DNA of 64,000 nt from Ophioderma brevispina (GCA_023653785.1 JAMKCH010022342.1:1-64000); one strand, 5' to 3'. Shown: positions 11,143 through 25,014, numbered from the stretch's first letter. Numbers and translations: made by a program. Notes: generated from the letters alone by a model not told the origin.

Positions 11143-13734
11143 TCCACATACGCCAAGGCCTGATATAAAGATCTTGTGTGAATGATAAAGGACAGGCTCG
11201 GCGGGTTTTGTTGTAATTGTTAAAATGGGTGTTTTGGCCGCATAGCTCTTGTATGTGTGTGTCGAAGTGACGTAGAAGTGTCGGAGTGGTGTCAGACAAA
11301 TTGTGATACACGGACATTAAAAACTTATTTTAAAACGTTCGTTAAAGTTGTTTACATGAAAATTATGAAGAATATTATTGCAACCAGTGGCACAAAAAGA
11401 AGTTCGGCTGTTTTTCGTGTCAGTAGTGAGTCAGAGTCCGATAATTTTGTGATCTGTTTTCGAAATATAAATTTCGTCGCTGGCGGGGAAAATCATAGTT
11501 TTGTTGCATTTGACCCTCTAAGAGCAAAGCCTCACATGTAGTAAATTACGGTAACATGACAAAAACTCATACGGTATGTGCATTTTTCTGAGGAGAAGAG
11601 ACACCAAAAACTGAAATAATTTGCTTATAATGCACTTGCACAGAATTGTTCCTTTCTAAATATAGCTAAATATATTTAGATACGTATTTACTCCACATCG
11701 GAAATAACCTGCCACATGATCTACTATCATATGTGCCTTGAAATTCACAGTGAAGCCGAATTTGACCAAAATGCACATATGAGGTTTTAGCACTGGGGCC
11801 CACACTTTTACATAATGTGGTTTTGTATTTGACCCTCTGAAGTTACATATGAGGTTTTTCACGCCCAGCGACGCGATTTGGTGCACTATTATAGTCTAGC
11901 TCTTAATACCTCACTTTGTAAAAAAAGCGTTGTGCACAAAAATAACAGCTGGGTAGAAAACGCGCGAAAAAACACCAAAAACCCTAACCCAAAGTAGTAA
12001 CACTGTGGAGTTTTTAATGGTCGCTGAGTGGTTGGTATACAATGTAAGAATCCGTGTGTATGTTTTACAAAAGAGGGTTTCCGACTAAATGAGGATTATA
12101 AAGGGTAACTGCAAATTGATTATGATCCACGTGTTCGTGTCTCGAGACATTGCAATGCCCATTAAAAACTGCATAAAGTGCAACTTTTGGTTTGGGGTTT
12201 ATTGAGTCGTCGGACGTTCTAGCTCAGCCATTTTGTCCGCTTTTTACAAGCAAGGTAGGTATTAAATGAAAGAGCGCGACGACCTAAGTGCAACAAAAGA
12301 TTTTTGAACAACTTTCAAAAATTATTTGGACTTCGCACAATGCTGATGGACAGACGTGCCGAATACTTTTTGCCAACTGTTACTTTCTTAAACCCAGTGT
12401 TAGATAGTTGTAGAGACGTAATTCGATCAGTTGACTCTTCGACTTGATTACGTTGTCGTTATCGTCTATGAAGTCCCGGACTATAGCTCCCAGCAGACTA
12501 TAGGTCTGCTTTGACACTGATGTCATTAATTAGAACGTCTATGTACACAACCACAGCTATTAGTCTTGTGTTCACCATGCAAATTGTCTCAGCACTGTTT
12601 GTGATATGAGATACGTTCTTGATGAGCTAAATGCCCTGGGACCGAATAGGTTTAATGCCCCTGGAAGCATGGTGGCCCCTCAATTTGGATATACAAGGTA
12701 GTACTCGCAATTTCAATGTAGTGTCGTGTTTCTCCATGGAGCGAAAAAAGGGCGTCCTTGGGGGCACCGCCCAAGATCGAGAAGACTTTGTAAGCATAAG
12801 CTTTGGTTGAAATATGGGAATTAGATTGGACTGCCGACACTAGTGCTTTACATTTTAGACGTGTGTTAAAACGTTTATAGTTAAAAGTAGCAAGCCATTA
12901 CTTTGTCAAATGCGCAGTAGTGCGACATATCGTGATAGAAAGTATGTTCGTGAGCAATGGTAAAAAGAAGTCCCCCTATTTGGGCGAGACGGAAAGATAT
13001 ATATATTTCGTTATCGGTTAATTAATCTGCTGGTATTCTGAGCAGCCTTTTAACCCCACACTGTGTGTGTTAGCTCGCAGCAAATGAGGGACGTCGGTGT
13101 CATGTTTCTTTATTTTTCATATAGGCCCTAATTGTGTTAGTGCACTAAAACATTGTTCAGCTGCAGGCAGTACCCAATAGTTTTCTATAAGGTAGCGGCT
13201 TATTTCGTGGTATATTTAGTTGGAGCTAGTCCGCTTAACTTAAGGCAGACTTCCTTATGGCAAGTATATTGCACAATAGAACAGATAAACATGTTTTCGT
13301 CGATAAAATAACGAGTGCATCAATAATGCAGGACCCATAAGCCGGGAGGTTTAGGATAGTCATAGTTGTATTAAGTTTGGAGTAATCCCTTGAGTGTTGT
13401 GGTTTCTTCGACGCCTATGAAATGCCCCCTAATGACTTTGTTGTGCCTTTAAAATTGTCCACGGCATCAAAATCGACCCCCACCCTCCAAGTTTATGTCA
13501 TACACAAAAGATTACCCCATGTGACACTCCTTTGACTTGAATTAATTTCTGATTGACCTTGTTTGTGACCTTGAAACATTTTCGCATCAACTAATTAACC
13601 CCGCCACCAAGTGTGTCGGTTCATGTCACTACACCTAATGTTGAAACGCAGTGACATTGAAGACCCCGATGACCTTCTGTGACCTGTACAGAGTTTGGCT
13701 ATCAACAAATAGAAACACAAATTCCAAGTTTTCA
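11143..13734. repeat. Tandem duplication unit, copy 1 (about 2.6 kb)
   Basis: From the CACATACGCCAAGGCCTGATATAAAG junction onward this unit is collinear with 13735-16330. Shared words in the same order include GAATGATAAAGG, GAAGTGTCGGAGTGGTGTCA, GCACTGGGGCCCACA, ACACCAAAAACCCTAACCCA, CATTAATTAGAACGTCTATG and TAGTTGGAGCTAGTCCGC. It ends in two to three units of a TGACC-rich minisatellite (about 13430-13734). No open frame is conserved between the copies, so this is probably non-coding. It may be a satellite monomer, or a rolling-circle type element that carries a minisatellite; neither is proven. Confidence 0.8.
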
Positions 13735-16540
13735 GTCACATACACCAATGCTGATATAATATCTTGTGAATGATAAAGGCAGCTCGGCGGTGTAAAATGG
13801 GTTTTTGGCCGATATAGCTCTTGTATGTGTGTGTGCGAACGTAGACGTAGAAGTGTCGGAGTGGTGTCAGACAAATTGTGATATAATCGACATTAAAAAT
13901 ATTTTAAACTGTTAATATTTTCAGTTGAAACATTAAGAAGAATATATTGTGCAACACAGTTGGCACAAAAAGTAATTTCGGCATGTTTTTGTCGGTCATT
14001 ATTGTGCCAGAGTCCGATAATTTTGAATGTTTTCGAACTATACATTGTCGTCCGCTGGCCGGGAAAAACTTCATAATTTGCTTTGACCTTTAAGAGCAAG
14101 CCTCACATTAGTAATTACGTAACAGACCAAAACCTCAAAACCGGTATGTAACATTTTCGAGAGACACCAAAAACTGAATAATCTTGCTATAATGCCTTGC
14201 ACAAGAATTGTTTTCCTTTCTAAAATATAGCTAACTCTATTTAGATCGTATTTACTACACATTCTGATAACTCACTGCCACTGATCTACCTATCATCTTT
14301 GACTTGAATAACATTAGAATCCGATTTGAACAAAATGCACATGAGGTTTTTAGCACTGGGGCCCACATTTTTACATATTGGTTTTGTATTTGAACCTCTG
14401 AAGTTACATGATGAGGTGTTTTCCCGCCCAGCGACGATTTGGTGCCTATAGTCTACTCTACTACCTCACATTGTAATAAAACGTCGTGTCAAAAATAGCT
14501 TGGGAATAACCGCGCACACACCAAAACCCTAACCCAAAGTAACACTTTTTGGAGTTTTTAATGGTTCGCCTGTGTGGTACAATGTAAGAATATGCCGTGT
14601 GGATGATTTTACACAAAGAGGGTTTTCCTCCGACTAAATTAGTGGATAAAGGTACTTGCATTTGATTATGATCACGTGCTTCGTGCCTCAGTAACTTCAA
14701 TGTCCCATTAAAACTCCTAAAGTGTTGCAACGTTTTGGTTTGGGTTTTTGATTGTTTAGAGCGTTCTAGCTCAGCCAATTTTGGTACGCTTTTTACCAAG
14801 AAAGGTATTAAATGAAAGAGCACGACCTAAGCAACAAATGTATTATTTTGACAACTTTCAAAATTATTGACTTCGGCACAATGCTGATGGACAGACGTGT
14901 CCGAAATACTTTGTGCCACTGTACTTCTTAAACCCAGTTAAGAGTATATCGATTTTCAGTTTGACTCTTCCACTTTCGGTTACGTTGTCGTCTATGACTC
15001 CGGACTATGGCTCCTCTGCGGACTATAGCTGCTTTTGACACTGATGTCATTAATTAGAACGTCTATGTACCCCCCACAGCTATTGTCATGGTGTTCACCA
15101 TCAAATTGTCTCATCACTGTTTGTGATTGAGCACGTTCTTGCTGAGCTAAAATTTCCCTGGGAGCCGAATCCGGTTTAAATGCCCCTGGAAGCAATGGTT
15201 GCCTCAATTGGATATACAGGTAGTACTCGCAATGAAATGATAGTAGTCTGTTCCCATGGAGCGAAAACAGGGGTTCCTTGGGCACGCCCAGATCGAGAAG
15301 ACTTTGTAAGCATAAGCTTTGGTGAGAAAACCAGAAGAACATATGTGGAATTCTGTTTGACTGCCGACCACTAGGGCTTCCATGTTAGACGTGGTAAACG
15401 TTTATAGTAAAAGTAGGGGGCAATTCCATACTTTGTCAATGCGCATTATGCGGACTATAGTGATAGAAAGTATTGTCGCGAGATCAATGGTAAAATAAAG
15501 TCCCCTATTTGGGCGAGAAAGTATCTATCTATTTCGTTATCGGTTATTAATCTGATTGTCTTCTGGGGGCAGCCTTTTAACCCCACACTGCTGTCTTGTC
15601 CTCGCAGCAAATGAGACGTCGGTGTCATGTCTTTTTTTTCCTATAGGCCCCTACTTGTTATTGCACTCAACATTTGTTTCCCTGCAGCAGTCCCCAATAG
15701 TCTTCTCTTAAGGTATGCGGCTATTTCGTGTTATATTAGTTGGAGCTAGTCCGCTAACTTAAGGGTCAGACTCCTATGCCATATATTGCCAATAGAACAG
15801 ATAAACCTGGGTTTTCGTCTATAAATAAACGAGTGCATCAATGATGCAGGAACCCATCAATTGGGATGATTAGGGAATGCATAGTTGATTAAGTTTGGAG
15901 TCATCTCTTGAGTGTTGTGGTTCCTTAGACATTGAATGACCCCTAATGACGTTGTTGTGCCTTTAAAAAAATTTTTTCGGCATCAACAATCGACCCCACC
16001 TCCCCAATTTTATGTCCATACACAAAAGATTACCCCATTTGACCTACCTTTGACTTGGATATTTCCTGATGACAATTGTTGTGACCTTTACATTTTCGCA
16101 TCACAATAACAACCCCCCCACCAGTTTTGTCTGTTTCATGCCATACACCATGTTTAGCCGCATTGACCTTGAATGAACCCCTAGATGACCTTCTGTGACC
16201 TTTACAGATTTTGGCATCAACATCTGAACCCACCTTCCAAGTTTCAGTCCATACACCATGTTTTTACCCCATTTGACCTGAATGACCCCTGATGACCTGT
16301 GTCGTGACGGTTACCAATTTGGCATCACAATCGACCCTCCCACCAAGTTTCTTCTGGATACACCAAGTTTACTCCTTTTGCATCTCCTTTGAACCTTGAA
16401 TGACCCCTGATGCCTTGTCGTGGGCCCTTTAGATTTTTAGCGTCAAAATCGAGCAAAAAAAGCCCACCCTCCAATTTTCACGTCCATACACCAGTTTTAT
16501 CCCATTTGACGCTCATTTGAGACCCCGATTAACTTTGATC
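13735..16540. repeat. Tandem duplication unit, copy 2, with longer minisatellite end
   Basis: This is the head-to-tail second copy of the preceding unit. It begins CACATACACCAATGCTGATATAA, exactly where the minisatellite of copy 1 stops. Differences from copy 1 are dominated by one- and two-base insertions and deletions spread evenly along the unit, many next to short homopolymers. The terminal minisatellite is longer here, so the copies differ in repeat number as well as sequence. Confidence 0.8.
15995..16540. repeat. TGACC-rich minisatellite, period about 107-127 bp
   Basis: The CCATACACC word recurs near 16016, 16141, 16249, 16356 and 16483, so unit lengths vary from about 107 to 127 bp. 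Each unit carries in order: CCATTTGACC, GAATGACCCCTGATGACC, GTGACCTTTA, TTTTGGCATCA, AATCGACCC and CCAAGTTTC. It closes the second copy of the 2.6-kb unit; a shorter version closes the first. Confidence 0.75.
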
Positions 16541-19500
16541 CATCTAATAAGCGCCCTCCTACCGTTAAATCTCTGAAACAGACTAGCACCCCGGAAGTTG
16601 ATGCCTTTGGATTTTGCGCTGATGCTGTTAGGGTGGCATGACCTACCCCCCTGTTATTTTACGATTTTTATCGCGAGTATCGCGCCCAAACAGCTGGGAT
16701 TCCCCCGGGGGAATCGAACGGTACCCACACACTTGCCTAAATCTAGGCCTGGTCACGAATTTAAATCTAAATGACCGTTAATTGAATTACCTATTTTTGC
16801 AGCGGGGGTTCATTTTAATCACTAACCCCGACGGATTTTGAGTCAATAATTTTCCTTAATTTATCATGATATACTAAATCTTTTGAAACAAAGTTTAGAT
16901 GATTTTTTAAATTTCACTGTGACCGAGGCTGCCATATTATTTAAATGGCACGTACAGATCAGCAAATTACTGTTGAGAAATCCCCAATGCCAATCGGCAG
17001 ATCGTGTCCTACCCACCCCCCCCCTGGTAAATACACGTGCTTTGTACTCGACCTATGTTGCTCCGCTCCGTACACCGGTGTGTTTACAATGTTTGGGATC
17101 CATGAGTCCAAAATACATTCACATTCTTGTGTTGTTTTTCTAGTCGGACATTCAGATCGTCGTATTGGTAGTCTGTGTTTAGGGGTGGGGGGGGAGGGGG
17201 GGGGGGGTGGGGGGGGGTATGGGGGCGGGGGGGGGGGTGTATCCTTCTAATCAAGTAAAAAGCTGCACATTGACGATAAGGATATTAAAGAAATGGAGTC
17301 ATTGGCAACTCGAAATAAACATGATAACCGGCGTTCTGGGCGAGCATGTGGGAACGAATGGTGACCCGTGCGACTGATCTCTACACACTCACAGTGCCCG
17401 TTCACACCAGGGAATAAACAATGAGACGTAGATGATACGATTGGAATAAACAATGCTCAAGATACCGATTTCTTTATATCTATAACAATAATAAATTTTA
17501 CACGACGTAATATATTACGATTTATAGGCCGAACTTGGGTAGAAATATTTATTAACCGTTTTCGACCTATTTAGCGCCCCTCACTTTATATTCCCCGAAC
17601 CTTGTGTCGACTTGCAAATCAGAGGTCCTAATTAACCGCCCCTCCATTTCGTAGGTTCACTGCTCTGACGCCCCCCACTATTGTGTCCCTATTTTTGTCA
17701 ATGTGACTAGTATCTTCGGCGTATTTCTCAGGCTAATATTTAAATTTTTCAAGGTATATTTAACACCTGAAAACATGGTTAAAATACAATCCCACTGTAG
17801 CCAATGCTGCAATCAAGTATATTTGACGAAATCAAGACGGTACTTCTTACTACTTCACGCAATTGCTATTGTGCGGACGTCATCCGACATCGTGTTTGTC
17901 CATTTACTGGAAATTCTCCAACTTATAGGCCTAATGGTTTCGTGTAAACGTAAGGAGATATCGATCAATTAGGAGACCGGCAATAGTAGCTGATACCCTC
18001 GAGATAAGGATTTTGTTTTCTGGGGATCACCATAAATCATTAATAATTATTGGTTACATGTGGCAATGCTCTCAATATTTGACACTGTTTTGGGGCATCA
18101 AAGCCCAAAGTTGCAACCCATTCTAAGAAGCAATCTGTCACTGTTTTGATACAGTTTTTCACTTGTTATTTTTACAAGTTTTGATGTAAACATTAAGAAT
18201 TGGATCTTTGAGCCCTGCTGCGAGTCACTACTATCCTATATCCGATGGTGAATGTACAGCGAAACCTGTCAATCATGCATCCGAACTGGTACACGTAAAT
18301 TATCTTTGGCCATCACACTCGACTTCATTATGACGTGTGATTATATGCATACGTAGTACACCATGATAACATGCGACGTGAACTTTCCTACAACAATTCA
18401 ATAAAGTTCTCCTCACTCATATCATGCAATAAATCCACTTCAATAATGTGTACATTGAGATTTCCAAATAAAATTTTGAAGGATGTGACCCACTACTTTA
18501 ATGTATGTTTTTGAACGTACGACCCTGACCTTCATCGCTCAACTTGTATTGGCTTTCCCTATAGGTTTCTATCAGACCCTGACAATAACAAGACAAGGTC
18601 AGGTGCGGGATGAATCTTGCACCTGACCATCGGATTCTGCAAATTTATGGTATAACCATTTCTGTAGGAGCGGGAACAATATTCCACTGATGAAATTTTC
18701 ACATTTTTGGTTTATCTAACCCAGAATAAAACCTATTAATTACGATTGCTGGGGCAAATAATTACTCATTTACATGTGAATACATAGAAAATCCTGGGGC
18801 GCGTGATAAGCGGGTATATTTGATAGTCACACTAAACAAAATCGCCAGCCTTTCCCCCAGAACATGTGGACCGGGCCTGTGGAGATGGAATCACGTGTTT
18901 ATCAGAGTTGGGGATTTCCATTTAAAAACAAAAAACATCTAATTTGGGTCCTACCATTGATGAAAGGTGTTCCTTTGTAACTAAAATTCAGTTCCCTGTT
19001 ATGTTTTACTTTTAATAGGTGTTTTATGTCCAATTCTCTTTTATCATAATTTTAAGTCTAGTATAATGAAAGTTCGCCGACAATTCAGCTCGTAACATTA
19101 GATATCATTTTAGCTGGGACTTTTCCTGCACTCAAATGCGCTGAGTTATCTATTGCTAGGACTGACTGATCCCCCGATTTTCAGCTGGCGCTCAGTTTAA
19201 ATCTCCCTTGGGTGGCGACAACTACCTGTAATTAATGAGAGTGTGCTCACTTGGAGGCGCGCCGATACACGGCACAACGATAATATGTATTATTTACCTC
19301 GGATACTCTTCTGCTAACATTTTCATTAAATAAATACATTATTTTAAGTAAAAAGCTTGTGAATAATGCTATAGACGTATCATGCTCATTGCTTTTGTGT
19401 ATTTTATTTGTCTGATCCTTAATAAATTGAAATGAATGTAGATTATGTGTACTGGCGTGGTAGTTTAAGCTTTCTAATGGGGATTTGGGGGGGGGCGGTC

Positions 19501-21424
19501 AAAATAACTTACGCACATGTTGATTGAAAACAGCGTGCAATACTACGCGGGATAGACGCAAGTACGATACAAATCAATAACAATGCCAGTGTGTTTGTGC
19601 AGTACTTTTTATACATCATATTCATTGTTGTTCCAAACCATTCCTTTCTTGTCAACTTATACATTTACTTTTCTGGCATTGAATGATACTACAGTGGGTG
19701 GAAATTACAATTGAAACATATACGTCCATCTGGCCGAGAAAAATCACATTCATTGTAAAGTAGATCTGCTTTGCACTATCTATATGCAGATGATGTACAA
19801 AACATGAAATGCCATCTTATTTCGTTCATGAAACAGGTTGTATCGGGCCACATATTTTCTTTTTCTGCCTCTCCCAATGAATGAACGCTGTTCAAAATTC
19901 TCTAGTGACATGTTAAATAGATATGTGGGTCGCTCGGGACTAAGGGAATTCACATCATTCAGCTTGATATATAAGTCCTATAGTTTCACTGATGCAGCAT
20001 AGCATTTCTACTAATGACACTGTAACATCATAGAAACAGGTTACTACGGTCATTGTCCCTATATGCAAATTAGCGCTAATAGAGATTAGTACAGACTGAA
20101 TGCATATATAGGCTTGCGGTCATTCCGGTGTCTCGCATCAAGACTACCTACCTTACGAGGCATAACAACAGGTCGATTCCCTGCCCAGTAAGTGCGATTC
20201 CAATTTGTTAGGAATATCTGTAAACAACCCTCATAAGAGCCAAGGATTCCGCAACAATTTGCTACGTTTAATTGTTAGCCAAGACTTATTCTTCATTGAA
20301 CGGCCTATCGTAATAATGAAATGGCTACATAATAAGACAACAATAGGCATATCTTTGTTTTCCACAACAGCTACTCTTGATTTCCCATTAATTTGAACAC
20401 CTATTCCAAAGTATATATCTATCACATCATCATTCTAACCCAAAAGTATACCCTATGAGTGCAAATGGTTCCCTCCACGTGAAAGTCCGAGGTGTGTCGG
20501 CATGGCAACAACCCTAGCCGGACACACCATTACACTTAGGGGAGACTTGCTCAAAATTATCACAAGCTCTTTCCATAAGGAAAAAGCTACTTCGTAAAAT
20601 AGCAATACGGCCTAAGAAGAAAACAAACCCCTAACAAAACGCCATTGCATACACAATCCTGGACGCCCTCTCACATGCTCCATTTATTATTTAACACACT
20701 TCCAATCCCTTCCCCCCAAAACATTGAAATGGTCGCTTCTTAACATTGGCAGTGTCTTTTATCTCAATTAGCAACCAAATAGTGCACATGACAACTTAAA
20801 ACATGTGAATAAACACCATAGCACAGTAGGCATCATCGTGAGTTACATCATAGTAAACGTGAAGCTGTTCCGCGATTTTCCTGTCGATATCTAACTGCTG
20901 GTTTACATCACAAGCCGACGTCACATCTTTTGTGGCTCTCGTCCAGGGTGTGTTACACTAACTCTGCTCAGGGCATGTATTAGAGTCACTGACTGACACT
21001 CCACGGGCTGCTGCAGTAGATTCAATGTGCTTACTCTTGCAATCGCATTTGACCTCTGTCCTTGCCACTTCTTGGTAGCACTTGAAAGCACCCCCAGGGT
21101 AGGATATATAGCACTATACATTACATTTTCGGACGCAGATACCCCGCTTCACGGCTAAACAACGTGCACAACAAACCAAAGGTTTTAGTAAGAAGACGAC
21201 AGCGCGGCATCCAAAAGATGCCCGAAAAGCAGAAACCTCCCCAAACTGACTGACCTGTTCTAAAAGTTAAAAAATAATTCCTACTCACACAGGCTCACCA
21301 CCAACTCTAGAACATTTTGCCGAATTTCCGGCGGAAACGACTAAAACGGCCGACTATTTCTCTAACAAGACGCGGCTACATCTTAACACCGCCGCTCTCG
21401 ATAGGCAACAACCCATCATTGTAT
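16541..21424. other. Long stretch without recognisable genes
   Basis: I see no supported gene. A G-rich low-complexity tract lies at about 17181-17237, and a G run at 19486-19494. Near 20171-20205, GGTCGATTCCCTGCCCAGTA resembles the B-box region of a tRNA-derived SINE, without a clear partner. Short open frames (for example 17703-17972 plus and 20921-21121 minus) have no recognisable domain or convincing splice context. Confidence 0.5.
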
Positions 21425-22860
21425 TGGTTTAAAAAACATGTTTTTCAATTCGATTGTCAGAGTTTTTGTGATAATACCTGGTTTTCAATTGCAAAACCAG
21501 TTTTTCGAATTCGATATGTCATAGTTTTCGAAAAACCTGGTTTTTCGCCGATAACTTGGTTTTTCAATTCGATTGTCAGAGTTTTTTTTATAAACCTGGG
21601 TTTTTCAATCTAAAAACCAGGTTTTTCGAATCGATTGTCTAGTTTTTGGATAAACCTGGTTTATCGGCCGAGCAACCTGGTTTTTTCGCCGATAACACTT
21701 GTTTTTTAATTCTATTGTCATAGTTTTATGTTGATAAACCTGGGTTTTTCAATCGAAACCAGGTTTTTCGATCGAAAGTCATATTTCTTAGAAAACACAG
21801 GTTTCTCGATCGAAAAAACCAGGTAATTATCAAAAAACTATTACAATCGAATTCCATTAATCCCTTGATTTCTTGTAATATTACAGCATCAGACTCTGTC
21901 CCTAGAGAAAGTCACCCACCTATGCTACATAATGTAGCGCATTATACGTCATACCATTGGAATGCTGAGCTCTTTTTAGCATCTTCATAGCGATTCTCAA
22001 TACACTCTTCCACAAGGCACTAAATCAATTATGCAATGTAGGAATTATAACATTTATTCTTTCAATTTACACAGATCGGCTTCTTTAATTGTGATTTAAT
22101 TGATATGATATGAATAAAACAACAATCTGATTAAGTGTTTAATTTTAAGTGATCTCTATCGCGCGCGCTGCTAGCTCCGAGCTCCTGTCGTTTGCCATAA
22201 ACACCAATTTACTATTGTGTTAGGAAATTACGGTTTTTCAAGGAGAATCGATTGTACATAGTTTATTGATCAACTCTGGTTTCAATAAACAAACAAAACA
22301 GGTTTTTCAGATTCGATTGTCATAGTTTTCGGAAAACCAGGTGTATCGTCGATAAACCTGGTTTTTCGACGATAAACTTGGTTTTTTCAATCGATTGGTC
22401 ATAGTTTATTTTTGATAAACCTGGTTTTTCATTACGATTGTCATAGTTTTCGAAAAAACAGGTTTATAGACCGCGAACCTGGTTTTTCAACGATAAACTT
22501 GTTTTTCCGATCGATTGATCTAGGTATTTGGAAAACCTTGATTTTCAATTGAAAAACCAGGTTTTCGATTCGATTGTCACAGTTTTTTGTAAAAAACCTG
22601 TTTATCGCCGAGAAAACCTAGTTTTTCGCCGATACCTTGGCTTTTCACTGATAAACTGCTTTTCAATCGAAAAAAACCAGGTTTTTCCGGCTTCGATTGT
22701 CACAGTTTTTTGAAAAACCAGGTTTATCGTGAAAAACCAAGTTATCGGCGAAAAACCAGGTTTCTCGGTCAATAAACCTGTTTTTCGTCACTAAACCTAT
22801 TTTTTTCGATCGAAAACCAGTTTATCGACGAAAACCCAGGTTTTATATGTCTATTGTGCA
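21425..22860. repeat. Palindromic satellite built on AAACCTGGTTTTTCG units
   Basis: Short units repeat irregularly in both orientations: AAACCTGGTTTTTCG, its inverse CGAAAAACCAGGTTT, and the spacer CGATTCGATTGTCATAGTTTT. Two blocks (about 21425-21840 and 22230-22860) are separated by about 400 bases of unrelated AT-rich sequence. Neighbouring direct and inverse units make nested short palindromes such as TTTTTCGATCGAAAAA. Open frames through the blocks translate to F/K/N-rich repeats and are not genes. Confidence 0.85.
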
Positions 22861-24256
22861 ATATACTGGCTATAGAACCTTCCGTGGCAGGTTTCGTAAG
22901 CGGGTTGTTTCTCAGTGTTTCCAAAGGACAGACGCAAAAGTAGCAACCAGAGATAGAACCATTCCTCAGAATATCTTTGTCAAAGACGCCTCAAAATTTG
23001 TCCAACCGAGGCGAAGAACTGATGCCGACCGGAGGCGAGGCTTCCTCTCGCACAGAAGGGACACTTCTTTCAAGCAATAGTGGGCCATCAAGTAATTGGG
23101 CCATCTACGGAAGATTCACGTACCAATTGCTTACTTATACCACCATTATCTGTTCAACTGAACCTCAGTTAGAAAGATCATAATCAAAATGTTGTTTGCC
23201 TTAAAGAACTATCAAGTTCTGTTATTTGTGCCGTTTTTAGTCTTTTCAAGCATGAGAAATCACACAGGATGCTAATTGCCATATTTTAATAATTTTGTTC
23301 CTTGGCAACGCGTTTTAGCCCTTAATAACAGTATTTTCCAAAACTCAAGGACAAATAGAAAAAATTTTCTCTACGCGTCCAGGAATCGGCCAAATACAAC
23401 TCTTTTACATAAAGTTAGGAAAGCAGTGTAATGGCTGAAGACACTGTGATGCAGTGATTAGTAATTATCCAAAAACCTATTCACCTAATTTCTAGTTTCT
23501 ATTTTTGGACCAAAGTGTAATTTTTGATGCCAATATACCAGCTTAGTTTCTTCAAATAAAAAGCCATTTGGCAGAGTTGTTCATTAGATGATTCTCCTTG
23601 TACGAGATCTTTTATGTTCAGTTTTAAGTCAGGTGGTAACAACAAATAAAGAATAATCTGCCGTATGGATGGCACGAGTATGTCCTTTCGTAGCAACGCT
23701 AATGCAAACGGTCTGGTTCTTTTTACAATACGGTGTGTGCCCTTTGTGGGAATATGGAAACGAATTGTGGTCGCTTAAATGATTTTGCAGGCTGGATATG
23801 GCTTTATCAACCATGTGTGGGTGAAGTAGAACTCTATTGAGTCTCATCAGATTATAGTTCATTTGTCTTCCTCAACAGTGATGCATGTGTTTCAAACAGA
23901 TTTGTGTTATTTTCGCACCACGTTTATACGTGCAGTTCGATGCCACGCTTTGAAGCAATGCCCGCATTAATGATGAGACGACTGCATAACACACTGAGAT
24001 CAAGGACTGGGAAGGTAAATGCACTATATATAGTGATGTATTGTAGCTGTGTGTGTGTATGTATGTATGTGATGTGTGGTGATGTCGCAGTTTTAGTAGT
24101 ATTGACTTATAACTTGGTATGCTATGTCTTGAAACAATGGGTCATGTATAGGGTAAATATGTGGTGTCAATGTCTTATTTAAGGTCAGTTTTTGTGAAGT
24201 GGTATCCACCGGTTAAAAATGTTTCTATTGTTAGTGTCTATGTAGGACAGCTGAAC
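22861..24256. other. Stretch without a firm gene
   Basis: No gene is firmly supported. Two overlapping minus-strand open frames (23499-23862) look codon-like, with words such as SLQNHLSDHNSF and EQLCQMAFYLKKLSWYIG, but I recognise no family. On the plus strand, 23936-24014 is bounded by a good acceptor and a GTAAAT donor and is reported as a finding, not as a gene. Confidence 0.4.
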
Positions 24257-24829
24257 TTAAAGGGATTAGCACCGATTTGCGAGAAGAATCGAAAATTTAA
24301 AGTTGCACTTGTTTAACTTTAACATCCAGGGATGGAAGTGTGTAACAATTTTCCATCATCTGCTTTGATGTAGAAACAAACCCCACTAGTGAAAAAAACG
24401 GAAGTATTTGGAATTTGTCATACAGTCTCCTGCAAATAGACATACAGTGATAGACAGTTGAGTAGATGTTCACATACACTCAAACTCTACAATAACCAGC
24501 TGATTGCGGTTACACTAAGCACAGAAAAAAAACGAAAGATCATACTTTTGTGCGTGAGGTCAGAACTTTATTGATCATTGTGCTAATAATCACGGCTAAA
24601 ATCTGGGATATTCACCAAGAAAGGTTTTTTTGATCTCAAAGTAGCCAAAAAGTATAATACATAAATATAATAAATTAAAGAATCAGATAAAAGTACTGAC
24701 TTGTTTTTCAACGGATTTCAACCAAACCACTTGCAGGTTATATATCCATGCCAGTAACAAAATACAAAACATGATTTTTGATGATTTTTTTCGATGTTCG
24801 GTTAGGCAAATCGCTGCTAATCCCTTTAA
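24257..24829. mobile_element. TTAA-flanked MITE, family 1, copy 1
   Basis: TTAA at 24257-24260 and 24826-24829 flanks an element that begins AGGGATTAGCACCGATTTGC and ends with the inverse of AGGGATTAGCAGCGATTTGC. The body is AT-rich, with no transposase. A diverged copy lies at 39401-39999 in the same orientation, sharing AAATCTGGGATATTCACC, AAGAATCAGATAAAAAGTAC-like and TATCCATGCCAGTAA words. TTAA duplications are typical of piggyBac-type insertion; that assignment rests on the duplication only. Confidence 0.85.
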
Positions 24830-25014
24830 GCAAATTTAAAAACAATCAAATGAAAAATTTAGAAGCGCGAAAAATACACATGCAAAAATGACCATTTTTA
24901 CCAGTATTGTGGTTTAGGGAAAGAACACATGTTTTATACTCTGTTTTAGTGAATGGGGCCGCTTTCCAGACTCACAAAGGCACATACCCTACCCAAGTGT
25001 AACTTCAGAACTTC

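Noticed and set aside
11981..11993. CCCTAACCC telomere-like word (also near 14527 and 53538)
   Set aside because: Single occurrences only; no telomeric array.
16000..16540. CRISPR-like regular spacing
   Set aside because: Units of 107-127 bp are diverged throughout, without unique spacers; it is a minisatellite in eukaryotic DNA.
16945..17250. 101-codon frame ending in a glycine-rich tail
   Set aside because: The tail is the G-run tract at 17181-17237, and no motif or splice context supports the rest.
21317..22713. Open frames with F/N/K-rich repeats
   Set aside because: They run through the AAACCTGGTTTTTCG satellite and its flank.
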